NCBI GenBank assembly: GCA_029204225.1
Contig: CM055106.1
Location: 47,066,633-47,130,632 of the forward strand
Length of the DNA stretch: 64,000 nt
Origin: Diphasiastrum complanatum
Taxonomy: Eukaryota; Streptophyta; Lycopodiopsida; Lycopodiales; Lycopodiaceae
Direction of reading: 5' to 3'
The stretch's first letter is position 1. Every line of letters starts with the position of its first letter. A program made the position numbers and the translations under genes. Of this stretch, positions 1 to 10,388 are shown one piece after another. The notes beneath the pieces were generated by a model that worked only from the letters and a program-made list of their open reading frames with translations, was not told where the DNA came from and ran no database searches.

Positions 1-1019
1 AGACATAATCTTGCCGTGGTATGATAATTGGCATATGCCATGTGTACCAGATAGGGGCTTTGATAACCTGTCAAGACAGGGATCTAAAATTCGATTTCCT
101 TGAAGAAGGACTCCGCCTGCTAGTACCAGGTCTGCATCTCTTTAAGGTCAAGCTTGCACAGCTGGATGTCGAGATTGCTTGCTTTGGGATCATCTGAACT
201 GGAACTGGGGTTGGACGACATGGTTGGAAAATGGAAGAAGCAGACATCTGGAAAAACTGCTTCAGTTGAGAGCTAAGACAGTGGAAAGGGCGTTGGTTGA
301 GATGTGAAGGGTTGGGCTCCGGTTGAGATCTGATGGAGTGTCTTGGGGTGAGATGTGAAAGGAGGACTTCGATCGAGTGTTGAAGGAGGGGGCTCCGGTT
401 GAGATGGGAAGTGGCAGTGCTGAATGGTTCGAAAAGTGTGGGGGAAGGGATGTATGAACGGGTTTGGAAAGGGAGTTATGTGGAAGATGGCTGTGTTGGG
501 TAGAGCAGTGTGGGTAATGTAGTAAAGGTTGGTGAACAGAGTGAGGTCGAGTTAAGAAGATGGTGAGTGGAATAGGAGGAAGTGGAGGTTTTTTACAATG
601 GTTTTAATGTTATGGATGTGTATCTTTCATGGATGAAGCAGGTTGAAGGTGCATGGTTTGTAATTGTGATTGTAGGATGTTCAATAGTGTGACAGGAGCA
701 TGATAAGTGCTCGTGTGACACTACCCCTCAGCATGAGAAATTTGAGATAGAAGGTATTCTGCTGGCGACGTTTGTGTTGAAGGTTTTGGTGATGGTGCTC
801 ATAAGGGAGTGATAACAATGGTGAGATGGTGTGAAGATGATGATGGACAGATTGAACAGTCAAGTGTCAGGATTAGTGACAAGAGCAGGAAGATTGTCGC
901 AGATCATCGCCAGAAAATGCTTTAGCTTCGCACTTCGCTGAGGTGCAAATGGCTTTGGTGAGAGGTCATTTATTTCCGCCGTTGTATGGTTGCAAGGGAG
1001 ATGGGACGTGCCGGTTCGT
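1..1019. other. Non-coding flank of gypsy-1 with scattered minisatellite units
   Basis: No believable gene is visible. Scattered degenerate copies of the 'CGGTTGAGAT' core of the minisatellite described at 1020-1440 occur at about 290-420. The stretch lies beyond the 3' end of the minus-strand gypsy-1 and may be part of its 3' LTR, but I could not match LTR ends between the two sides of the element. Confidence 0.4.
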
Positions 1020-1440
1020 AAAACTCGAATGTATGTCTTCCGGTCGAGATTTGAAATGACTGCTCCGGTTGAGATCTCACAGAACTGCTCCGATCGAGAT
1101 TCGAAGGAAGGCTCCAGTCGAGATATGAAGGAACTGCTTCGGTCGATTTGACAGGACCGCTTCGGTCGAGGTATGACGGAACCGCTTCGGTCGAGATTTG
1201 ACAAAACCGCTTCGGTCGAGATCTGAAGGAACTGCTTTGGTCGAGATTTGACAAAACCGCTTCGGTCGAGATCTGAAGGAAGGCTCCGGTCGAGATCTGA
1301 AGGAACTGCATCGGTCGAGATTTAACAGAACTGCTTCGGTCGAGATCTGAAGGAACTGCGTCGGTCCAGATTTGACAGAACCGCTTCGGTCGAGATCTGA
1401 CAGAGGCACTTTGGTTGAGATTTGAGAAAAATCTCATGAT
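1020..1440. repeat. 25-bp minisatellite array A
   Basis: About sixteen imperfect head-to-tail units of roughly 24-25 bp share the core CGGTCGAGATYTGA followed by AGGAACTGCTT or CAAAACCGCTT. Long open frames across it on the minus strand are repeat peptides (RSRPKRFCQIS type), not genes. A related array lies at 8165-8870 on the other side of gypsy-1, so the family probably belongs to this element's LTR or untranslated regions. Confidence 0.9.
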
Positions 1441-1809
1441 GCATAAATGGATCTGTTTGATGCAAGTGAAGAACTCCAAGGAAATTAGGACTGTAGCTCA
1501 GAGTAGAAGTTCTTATAAAAGAGGAGTATCTCCAGGAATGTTGGTTGCCTTGAGATACCAGTGAGACAGAGATGAGGTGGCCGAAGTGAGAATGATTTTC
1601 TAAGGTGTAGCCTATCAGTTGTCGATCTAGAACACCCATGACCCGTGAGTATGAACAGAAGAAAAAAGAAAAAAATGCATAGAATTTACATAATTAATGA
1701 TATGAAGTATAAACAAGGAAGGAGGTGAACAATAGGCGAGATGTACAAGGAAAGGAATAAATTAATATTAAAAAAAAATTTTGTTTTTTTTTTTTCAAGG
1801 GAAAAGATC
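1441..1809. other. Intergenic, A/T-rich tract before the gypsy-1 3' end
   Basis: No gene is seen. An A-run followed by a T-run lies near 1768-1797. In the element's minus orientation this is just past the integrase stop, where a polypurine tract and the start of the 3' LTR would be expected. I could not place the LTR boundary. Confidence 0.4.
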
Positions 1810-2977
1810 CTAAATTGGGTCAACAAAGAACAACTCTTTGTAGTACCGCCATAGATGACCACCGTTTACGACAGTGTCTAGGAGTGTCCCGTCAAGTGTT
1901 TGTAACTGGACTGCACCATTAGGAAATATTTTGTTAATAACATATGGCCCTTCACTTCTAAACTTCAACTTGGCGGGGTGCTTCTTTGATGTATAAAGAA
2001 GTACCTGGTCACCTAAATGTAGATCTTTATTGCGCAGGTGACGGTCATGCCAGGCTTTTTGGCGTCGTTTGTTATCTAGTTGTGCGTGATAAGATATTAG
2101 TCTTGTCTCACATAGTTGGGCTAATGTAAATAGCCTGGTTTTGACTTGTTGTTTGATTGAAGCTTTTTCATAGAGATCTGTTGAAAAAGCCTCCGTAACT
2201 CTTAGCGAAGGTACTAAGAATTCTACGGGCATTACCGCTTCTTGACTGTATACTAAGTGAAAAGGGGTTACCCACCCAGTGGCTTCCTTCGGGGTGGTGC
2301 GGTAAGCCCAGATAGCTGAGAAAAGTTTTGTTTTCCAATCAGAGCGACTGGTTTCAACTATCTTGGTTAGAATTTTACAGATTGTCTTGTTAGTTGATTC
2401 AGCCTAGCCATTACACCTAGGATAGTATGGTGTACTTTTTTTCTGTGAATGACAAGGTAATGGCGTAGGAGATTATCAACGACAGCATTTAAAAAATGCG
2501 TGTCGCGATCACTAACAAGCTCAATGGGACAGCCAAAACGGGTAATAATGTTTTCGTAAGCCTCTACCCACTTAGTGGCATAATCTGTGGCTATGAGGAT
2601 GTATCGAACTTGGGTATGTTTCACTGCTGGACTGATGGGTCCAACAAAGTCAATCCCCCACTTATGGAAGGCTTCGCCTTCTATAATGGGAGTCAATGGT
2701 GTAAAGTCTGCTTTGGTATTTTTCTTTGCTCTTTGACAGACATCACATGCTTTAATGACAGCAAACGTGTCTTTAAACAAAGATGGCCACCACAATCCTG
2801 CTCGAAGGATAATCTTTGCTGTGGCTTCAACAGAAAGTGGCCACCTCCAATGCCCTTATGATCCTGGGATATTATCGGTCGTATCTCAGATTCATAGGCA
2901 CATCGTCGAATAATGCCGTCAATGCCCCTTTTGTAAAGTTGTCCCGCAATTAACTGAAAAGGCGCTGCTTTTATCAA
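1810..2977 (-). pseudogene. gypsy-1 integrase, frameshifted
   Basis: Integrase inserts retroelement cDNA into the genome. Seen on the minus strand: an N-terminal zinc-site His pair (HKGIGGGHF, near 2860), then CDVCQRAKK, the first catalytic Asp in WGIDFVGP, the second in LVSDRDTHF, and the Glu segment (AESTNK) in a neighbouring frame near 2400, preceded by an in-frame TAG. The C-terminal ORF 2232-1810 holds GPYVINKIFPNGAVQL, the GPY/F DNA-binding module, ending FFVDPI. Frames change near 2830, 2430 and 2230. About 17 residues normally present between TKWVEA and YENI are missing. Catalytic residues can be traced, but no continuous protein exists. Confidence 0.85.
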
Positions 2978-3109
2978 AACAAATTTTTTTTGTTGTACTC
3001 GGGCCTTTTTTTAGTCGGCATGTTGTGAGGAACTGAGTGATCTCCTCAGCCCATCGATCTGAAAAAGGCATGCATCAGGAAGGTCATCGTTGACTGGTGC
3101 AGTTGCTTT

Positions 3110-3490
3110 TCAACCACTTGGTAGTCTGGAAAGGTGATCCACCATGAAATGTTGGGACCCTTTCCGAACGACTATACAAAAATCAAATTTCTCCAAAATT
3201 AGTAGCCATCGAGCTATTCGTCCCGTCTTACAAGACTTATCAACAATATATAGGAGTGCTTGATGGTCTGTGTAGAAAGCAAAGGTCTGGCCTAATAAAT
3301 AATGTCGTAGTTGTTGTATCGCATAGACCATTGGCAATGCTTCTCTCTCGGTAGTGGTATAGTTTACTTCAGCAGGCACCAGTTCCATGCTTAAGAAACG
3401 TATGGGAAAGCCCTTGCCATACTCGCTTGGTTTTGCAAGAAGACCCCCAATAGCATACTTACTTGCATCAGTATGCACATGGAATCTTTT
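3110..3490 (-). pseudogene. gypsy-1 RNase H
   Basis: RNase H degrades the RNA strand of the RNA-DNA hybrid during reverse transcription. The minus-strand frame shows the DASKYAIGG first Asp, TTTEREALPMVYA with the catalytic Glu, FYTDHQALLYI with the third acidic residue, and the linker VVRKGSQHFMVDHLSRLP that normally leads into integrase. It is separated from the RT frame by a frameshift near 3480. The gap 3000-3110 towards integrase holds no readable domain. Confidence 0.85.
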
Positions 3491-4812
3491 GTGTAATCTG
3501 GCGAGTGGAGTATGGGAGCTGTTGTGAGTGCTATCTTCAACTCCTCAAAGGCCTTATTTCGTTCTTCAGTCCAGAGAAGATCTACCACAACTAAATAAAC
3601 GAGACGTGCCTTGACGGCATAGTCGATTATAAAGATGCGATAGTAGTTGGTATGATCGAGGAAGACATATACTTCCTTCACTATTGCAGGTAGGGGCATG
3701 TCCACGATAACCTTGATTTTTGACAAGTCGGTAGAAATACCGTCCTTTGATATTATATGCCCGAGTACAACCCCATGGGTGACCCATATTTGGCATTTAT
3801 CAGGGTTTAGTGAGATGCCGAACCTACGACAGTGAATGAAGATTTTTTCCAAGGCGTCTAGGTGCGTAGCAGCGGAAGAATGTACACCTAGATCGTTGAG
3901 ATAAATTTCCACGACCCGATGTAAAAGATCTTGAAAGGCCAGTTGCATGACCCATTGGAATGTTAAGGGGGCGTTACATAAGCCAAAAGGCATAACGTTA
4001 TAAGCGTAAACGCCGCTCTCTGTGGCAAAAGCCATTTTATGTTTATCTTCAGGGGCTATTTGAACAAGGAAATAGCCGTTGAACCCATCCAAGAAGCTGA
4101 AAGCTTCAGCTCCTGCCATTTCCTCTAATATTTGGGTTGTTAGGGGCAAGAGAAAATGGTCTTTCTTTGTAACCGCATTAAGGTTCTTGAGGTCAACACG
4201 GATATGAAGCTTGCCATTTTTCTTGGGTACAACCACAATGGCTGATACCCAATCAGTATGTTGGACTTCATAAATGAAACCAGCATCCAGCAATTTCTTA
4301 ATATCTTTGTCGATCCTCTCACGATAGACTGGGTTACTGCGGTAAGGTTTAGCCCTAACGGGCTTAGCATTGTCTTCTAGAGAAATCCGACGTACTACTA
4401 TTTCAGGGGGGATTCCTTTCATCTCGGTATAATTCCATGCAAATACATCTCTGTATTTGCGTAATAAAATCTCTAGATCAGAAAGTTGGGTTGATGACAA
4501 ATGTGCACCAACATGAACTATTCGATCTATGTCCTCGTCAAGATCTTGAAGGTTTAGTGGAATTGTCTTAGTGGGTCCTTCAAAGGAATTGGAACTTGGT
4601 GTAGGTTCTCGATGCGGTAACTGGATAACAACATCATCCAGTGTAAAGTCTTTGAACTTCTGTGGAAGATCAAAGGGTGGGTCCACAAAATGTTCTGGGA
4701 CTTTAGGAATCATTTGAGGTGATTCTTTATTAGACATGGGAGCTTTGTCAGAGTGTTTGTTGTTTGTCCGCTCTAACAAGGGCTTGATTGGCTGTTTAAG
4801 CTTCGCACACAT
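3391..4812 (-). pseudogene. gypsy-1 reverse transcriptase (active-site Asp changed)
   Basis: This is the longest open frame of gypsy-1 (473 codons). In order it shows the linker FAWNYTEMKGIPP, GFIYEVQHTDWVSAIVVVPKKNG, VDLKNLNAVTKKDHF, AFSFLDGFNGY (first catalytic Asp), MPFGLCNAPLTFQ and then YLNDLGVHSS where the family has a [FY]-x-D-D box. The first Asp of that pair reads Asn, so polymerase activity would be lost. GISLNPDKCQIWVTHG and LGHIISKDGI follow (thumb/connection). The last ~25 residues are out of frame relative to RNase H. Family identity is certain. The Asn is read directly from the sequence. Confidence 0.9.
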
Positions 4813-4849
4813 CTATTTTTGTCGCTCGGTTAATTTTGTATCAATAATG

Positions 4850-5514
4850 TTATTTTTTTGTAACTGAGGTTTTTGTGGTTTTTGAATGGGTGATGTTGTG
4901 GCCTCTTACCATATCATCATCGATTGTATCCCAGACTTTATCGGGATACACGTCCCAAGTATATACTTTGGTTTTGGGCCTATATGCTTGTGTGTTTGGT
5001 ACTTTGGATGTTAGTTGGACATGAGCCAATGGTCCTGGTGACTTGATCTCCTTAGGAATGACTTTGGACGGATAACGTTGAGCATCTAGATAGAGGAGTA
5101 CATGATCATCTGTCATTTCGACATCATCCATGGAAATAATACCTTCTTCCGAAACATGGGTAGTAGTGACACTAGGTTCTCCTGGGCACCAAGCTATGGG
5201 AATGAGGTCTATCATCATAAGGGGGATGATGGTGTGTCAATGTCCATAGAAGATGGAAGAATATCCACATCTTCTGCAGCCGTTTCGATACGACATCGAT
5301 TAGAATCCACACAGTCCACGGTAGCTAGTGCATGACCCCAATTGATTATGTCCGTGGTTCGTGTATAGTGGCCTTTTGGTTGGATCGGGACACTATCTGA
5401 TTCGTCATATGTTGTAGATGACCAATCATTGTATACCTTGGTGGGCTTGACATGGCCATTTGAGTCAACCATGACTCGTTTATCGTGGTTGCCAAAGGTA
5501 ATTTTGCTGTTCTT
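4850..5514 (-). pseudogene. gypsy-1 PR-RT spacer
   Basis: Three overlapping minus-strand frames (5472-5215, 5218-4850 and neighbours) cover the region between protease and RT. They carry INWGHALATVDCV and MTDDHVLLYLDAQRYPSKVIP, which align with RWTDSLATIDCM and LTDEQVLQHMDPDRY in the equivalent spacer of gypsy-3 (45334-45720). No catalytic motif is recognisable. The shared words suggest a conserved structural spacer in this lineage. Function is unknown. Confidence 0.6.
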
Positions 5515-5862
5515 CTAGTCTTGGACAACACCTGCCATCTGGAGCCAGGGTGTACCAAGAAGGAGTTTATACGTATTGGCATCTTCTGGTAGGTCCAATA
5601 TGACACAATCGATGATAAACTTGACACCTGCTATTCGAACTTTTATATTTGATAAATGACTAGCAGGGTCGGTAGCTTGTTGATCAGCCATACGAAGTTT
5701 ATATCGTGGTTGATCGAGGGTATTGAAGCCCCATGACTTTGCCAATGACAAAGCCATTATATTGATGCCTGATTCGTTATCGAGGATAGCAGATACTATG
5801 GGATAATCTTTATAGGACAAGGGTAGTGTGATGCTATTCCCCTTAGCAACACCTATATTCAT
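5515..5862 (-). pseudogene. gypsy-1 retropepsin-like protease
   Basis: The retroviral-type aspartic protease matures the Gag-Pol polyprotein. The minus frame reads LPLSYKDYPIVSAILDNESGINIMALSLAKSWG across several short blocks. The active-site loop DNESGINI replaces the more usual DxGS/DSG loop, and the C-terminal YKLLLGTPWLQ block is typical of plant Ty3 proteases (ILLGRPWL in gypsy-2). It is a single frame of 115 codons, so the domain is complete. Whether the altered loop is active cannot be told. Confidence 0.8.
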
Positions 5863-6042
5863 GAGATTAATAGGAATCTGAGGAATTTCAGGAATCGCTT
5901 CTGGTTTTTGCTATTCATCAAGAATAGGAGGCAGTTGAAAACTACGATGGATATAACGTTGAAGTCCGGTGAAGGATTTGATAGCACTATGGAATGACAT
6001 TGTGAGTTGAGCTTGCAAGAGGTCATAAAATACTTCAAGTCC

Positions 6043-7000
6043 CTAGAGGGATTGTTCCTTTTTGGGGATATGAGCTGATAACGGACTGTCCATATGTTTT
6101 TCCTCTCGCAAAAATTCATCATTGTATTGCCTTTGTTCCGCTTTTGGGTTTGGGTAATCTTTTGGTACTGTGGAGGCCGTTAAATGGCTTCCATGTGGGT
6201 TAGCTGATTGTCCATGGTTTTGCTGCTGTTCTTGTTGTTGGCGTTGTGCTCTAGTAAGAACTCTAATAGGTTCGGATGTGATATGATGTGCTGGAAAGAT
6301 CCTGTTAGGTTGTTTAGGATAGTCTTTGAAGCTGTGTTTGCAAACACAGTTGGGACATTCTGCATGGTATTGATTTTTAACTTTACAGTCAGCCATGAAA
6401 TGTCCTGTTTCGCCACAGATAAACCAGCGGTTGCTCATGGGTCCGGTGGCGATAACGTAACCATCTTGGATGGCTAGCTGAGTTGGGTTTTCTTGTGGTG
6501 TGAAATACTCAGCTTGTTTGCATGAGCATGAGTTGTCGGTTTGATATTGGTGATGGCTAGAGGATGGAATTGATGTATCAGGATGATATGATTGATCGTA
6601 GGAGTTTTCTACCAGGTGTGTGTGTGCAGACTCTCGAGGATGACTATATTTTTGTGCTCCTAGATCCTGTTGTCCTCGTGGTGGTGTTCCTAAGAGTGCC
6701 AACTGTTGTTGAGGTTGATGTCTAGGTTGTCTGGGCAATTCTTGTATATGGATCTGGTTGTTTCGTGGTGGATAGGACATGTGTTGTTGCTGTGAAACAA
6801 ATGGTTGTCGAGGAGGTTGATAATGTCCTCCTGACTGGTTGTGAGGCTGATTCCTCGGGTTATAATAGCAATAAAGGGAGGTATGCCCCATAAAGTCGCA
6901 GATTTCACATTTGATCGAGGTATCTGGGACCGGTTGGTATGAAGGGCACTCATTTCCAGTGTGTGTACCTCGGCAGTGAGGGCACCACGTGTTCTCTCAT
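6043..7000 (-). pseudogene. gypsy-1 Gag nucleocapsid with three zinc-knuckle-like motifs
   Basis: Gag packages element RNA. On the minus strand are CPHCRGTHTGNEC (CX2CX3HX4C, near 6990-6950, one frame), CEICDFMGHTSLYC (CX2CX4HX4C, near 6905-6865) and a third motif whose first Cys is Trp (WFICGETGHFMADC, near 6425-6385), followed by CPNCVC. Between them lies a Gln/His/Pro-rich linker (6891-6440). The main open frame is 282 codons (6891-6043). Three knuckles are more than the one or two usual for plant Gag, and the third has lost a zinc ligand. Confidence 0.75.
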
Positions 7001-7967
7001 CTATGATGGATTTGGCTAGTGGGTAACTGACCTGGCATCAAACTTTGGATAGACTTAAGAGTGTTTTGAAACTCTTTTGTGAGTTCCTCCATCTGTTGTT
7101 GGTGTTGCTGATTAAGCAACTCTATCTGTGTTTTCCATAACTGTTCTCATGTGTCATCGTTTGGTCAAGCTTCCTGGACAGCATGATGTGCTCTCCGTTC
7201 TCGTGGTTCCTCAACATCTGAGCCCTCGTCTTCTTCTCGAATGGCATCAGACATGGCTTGTTTCAATAATGTATATTCAACATTGAAACGAAGTTCACGT
7301 CTGATCCATCGAGGAAGTCCAACGAGGAACCAAATGATGAGCATGGACTCGGTAGATTGCTCTTGTACCTGAACTTTTAATCGTTTAAATCATTCGATAT
7401 AGTCACGTACTTTTCATCTTTTGTCATTTTGATATTACTTAGTTTGACAAGAGGACTTTCTATCAAGCAAAAAGGCTTGAACCATTTGATAAATGCCTCT
7501 TTCAAGAGGAACCAGTCACGTTTATCTTCACGATCAAGGTTAAAAAACCACTCTCATGCACAATCAATCATGGTCATCGAGAAGAGCTGTACCATGGCCT
7601 CTGATGCTGTCTCACCGTAGACGTTACAGGCGTTCTCAAAGACTTGAAGAAATCACTGAGGATCAATGTTACCATCGTACTTAGGTAGGTCTAGCTTTGG
7701 GGTCCTTCTTTCAGTATGTGGAACATTATTTGCGAAAGCTCCGTTTAAGTGAGCTCTTGCATGGGATGATTCGGCAACATGGAATTGTGGTCGTTCGTAT
7801 GGAGCTTGATAACGTGTAGGTTCCCATCTATCGAATGGGTTTGTGGATGGCTCTTGGACTTGGAATTTCATCCTGGAATACCTGTTAAATCGAGCTTGTT
7901 CGGTAGCTGGGGAGACCATCTTTGATGGATAGTCCTCTGTAGTATTCGGAACCGTAGGGCGATCCAT
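7001..7967 (-). pseudogene. gypsy-1 Gag N-terminal and central region
   Basis: The ATG-led frame 7967-7653 (MDRPTVPNTTED...) ends in PKLDLPKYDGNIDPQ, the block that leads into the retrotransposon Gag domain in plant Ty3 elements. The Gag core continues down to about 7400 through a stop codon right after IDPQ, readable as FENACNVYGE and EWFFNLDRED. Below 7400 stops and frame changes dominate. The start is taken from the first ATG and is unproven. Confidence 0.7.
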
Positions 7968-7970
7968 GAC

Positions 7971-8164
7971 AGCTCGTAGAGTGTCATAGGATTGTGAAAA
8001 TAAACTCTTTCACTCTAGTTATGGTGGATACGGTTGTCAAAATGCGGTTTGTGTGGTCTGTTACGAGTTGATTTCAGTTTGGGATGGTCGATGGAGGTCG
8101 ATGAAGGCCGTAAATTGTAATATTGCGGTCTACGGCGGTTTGTGACGGTCAAGGACGGATGTGC
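7971..8164. other. gypsy-1 leader region, no gene
   Basis: The stretch lies between the Gag ATG and the minisatellite. It contains repeated CGGTTTGTG / GGTCGATGGAGGTCGATGAAGG words but no recognisable tRNA-complementary PBS. Confidence 0.35.
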
Positions 8165-8870
8165 ATCGGTCAGAACTTGAGTGAGGCTCCGGCTCTGGGT
8201 GAAATTTGACAGGGGTCCGGCTCCGGTTGAGATGGGAAGTAGACCGTCTGTTGAGAGGTGACTGTGGCCTCCAGTTGAGATTCAAGAGCAATGTTCCAGT
8301 TGAGATTCAAACAGAGTGCTCCGGTTGAGATTTGAGAAGAGTGCTCTGGTTGAGATCTGAACAGACTGCTCCGGTCGAGATCTGAGGAGAGTCCTTCGGT
8401 TGAGATCTGAGTGAAATGCTTTGGTCGAGATCTGAGCAAAGTGCTTCGGTCGAGATTGGATTGAACACTCCGGTTGAGATATGAGCGAAATGCTCCGGTT
8501 GAGATGTGATGGCAGTGCTCCGGTTGAGATTTGAGAAGAGTGCTCCGGTCGAGATCTGAGCAGAGTGCGTCGGTCGAGATTGGACTGAACACTCCGGTTG
8601 AGATGTGATGGCAGTGCTCTGGTCGAATTTTTTTTACTGAGCACTCCGGTTGAGATGCGAGCGAAATGCTTCGGTTGAGAATTGATGGCAGTGCTCCAGT
8701 CGAGTTTTATTTACTGAGCACTTCGGTTGAGATGCGAGCGAAATGCTCCGATTGAGAATTGATGGCAGTGCTTCGATTGAGTTTGGACTGAGCACTCCGG
8801 TTGAAATTTGGACTGAAGGGTCCGGTTGAGATGTGACGGTTTCCTTCGATCGAAATGTCAAAGAGATGTT
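8165..8870. repeat. 25-bp minisatellite array B
   Basis: More than twenty imperfect units of about 25-26 bp with core CTCCGGTTGAGATCTGA followed by variants of GCAGAGTGCT or GCGAAATGCT. The core is shared with array A at 1020-1440. Higher-order variants alternate (units with GTGATGGCAGTG, units with a TTTACTGAGCAC insert). Open frames here (SDLDRSTLLRSRPEH type) are repeat artefacts. Confidence 0.9.
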
Positions 8871-9230
8871 CATTCTAAATGTTGAGTTATGACTCCGTTC
8901 GAGTTTTGAACGATTAGCGGTGGTTGAGGTGTAACTCAGGATATGTTAGGATCGTAAAGTTGTGGTTTGGTCGAGAGGTATGAGGTAGTGGTCCAGTCCA
9001 AACTTGAGTTGTGGAGCTCATCGTGATGAGGATCGTGAGACTCTGGTTGAGAAACGAGCAGGACTGCGGTCCAGACCGAAGTGATGAGCTTGACAATGAA
9101 TGTGTAGGAGCTCTCAGACGATGGTGTCGTAACATAGGAGATTGAGATATGGCTTGGTTGAGTGTGTGTGTAGCTATGGAACAACGCCAAATGTTCACAT
9201 AGTCACTGAATCTGTGAACACATTTTTTTC
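8871..9230. other. Flank with isolated minisatellite units
   Basis: No gene is seen. Single degenerate units (CTCTGGTTGAGAAACGAG, about 9035) persist. A short dyad TGTTCACA...TGTGAACA spans 9190-9218 and may mark an element edge. Confidence 0.3.
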
Positions 9231-10230
9231 TCTTTTTGTTGCCTATCTCTCTTGGATTACCTCTGTTGTTATGGTTCTTTGTGATTATTCTTCTTATTAG
9301 AACGTTTACAGAGCAGAAGCAAAATTCAAGAATGCATTATGTATTTCTCAGTCTGTCAGTGAGTAACTCAAATCCGATACTCGGCTACATGCCTACACTA
9401 GCCATGCAACCATCTACAGCTCAAGCAGATCAGCATTCAGCACAAAGAGCAATCCTACTACTAACTACTGAATCAAAGAACAATCAAGAACTAGATTAGC
9501 TACTGAAACTAAAACCAGATTCAAGAAACAAGAAACAAGATTCCTAACAACATTTAACGATCTAAGAATCAAGAAACACACATTACTTGATTCCTAAATT
9601 ATCCAAGAACATCAAGAACTAGAATGTCAAGACTATGCAAGATTTACACCACATTTCTAGTCTCTATAGTTTACTTGAATGCTGATTTCTACAAGATTCC
9701 ACAAGCAAGAATTGAAGCTAATCCACAACTCAAGATCATTTCCATGAACAAGGAGCTTAGTGATCTTCAAGAACTCGTGGAGGATCCTCTTTACTAGCTC
9801 AAGAGAACTTGAAAATACAATAAAAAAAGCTCCCTCACAAGAGAGGGGGGCCCTTAAATAAGCAAGAAGGCTACCCATATGGAAATTCCACTAAATTAGA
9901 AATTACATGTGGAATTTGCCCTTCCACTAGAGGTCACCATCAAAAGGTGGCTCACTCTTACTATTTTAAGGGGGGTCTACATTTATTACAATCATTCAAG
10001 GAAATGTTACTAGCTCCTACATGGTCATTCCTTCTTTGGGATACACCATGTAGGCTCACATAGTTAATCACTATCTTCCTAACTAGTATTTCCTCGGCTC
10101 TCAGCTTCTTCTGCTCTCTTCCTTCTAAGACCTCCTCGGTCATGGGTGAGAGATAACTTATGTCTTCAACTTGGCTCGACACTAGAGAATCGGCTAATAG
10201 TTGAGTGAACTAGTCAAGAGAAAAGGAAAA
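9231..10230 (-). mobile_element. LTR-like block with promoter, probable solo or orphan LTR
   Basis: There is no coding sequence. On the minus strand a TATA-like CTTATTTAAGGG (9851-9862) is followed by a CT/AG-rich leader and AAGTTCTCTTGAGCTAG, the organisation of a plant LTR promoter. Upstream on the minus strand are GGAATTTCCATATGGG and a run of C (9970). No second copy occurs in the window and the ends are not defined, so 'LTR' is inference from base pattern only. Confidence 0.35.
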
Positions 10231-10388
10231 TCTTCGTGTCAAATCTTTTCAAACCCATTCCGACTCTCAATAGAAAGAGTCATTGGCATTTGTTGAATCC
10301 AATAGGGATGTTTGGATCTGATTAAAATTTGTGATCTAGATCTTGTATAGATCCTTCTAGATTTTTTAATGTATTCAAATCTAGTTTC

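Larger units (their letters stand above)
1810..7970 (-). mobile_element. gypsy-1: degenerate Ty3/gypsy LTR retrotransposon, non-chromovirus type
   Basis: Read on the minus strand the order is gag N-terminus (7967), zinc knuckles (about 6990-6370), protease (5862-5515), a spacer (5515-4850), reverse transcriptase (4812-3490), RNase H (3478-3110) and integrase (2977-1810). This gag-PR-RT-RH-IN order is diagnostic of Ty3/gypsy. The integrase C-terminus has a GPY/F-type module and no chromodomain that I can see, which fits the Tat/Athila side of the plant lineages. Several frameshifts, in-frame stops and a small integrase deletion make it non-autonomous. Minisatellite arrays of one family lie on both flanks. 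A clean LTR pair, PBS and TSD were not found. Confidence 0.9.

Noticed and set aside
1020-1440. CRISPR-like regular repeat
   Set aside because: Units are contiguous without unique spacers, and the window is plant nuclear DNA.
860-1640. Several overlapping 100-170-codon minus frames
   Set aside because: They are translations of the 25-bp minisatellite in different frames, with no start, domain or codon bias independent of the repeat.
8170-8873. Minus frames of 79-140 codons with SDLDRS repeats
   Set aside because: Repeat peptides of minisatellite array B.
9236-9499. 87-codon plus frame with a hydrophobic start
   Set aside because: No family, and it lies in an LTR-like block. The hydrophobic stretch is explained by T-rich DNA.
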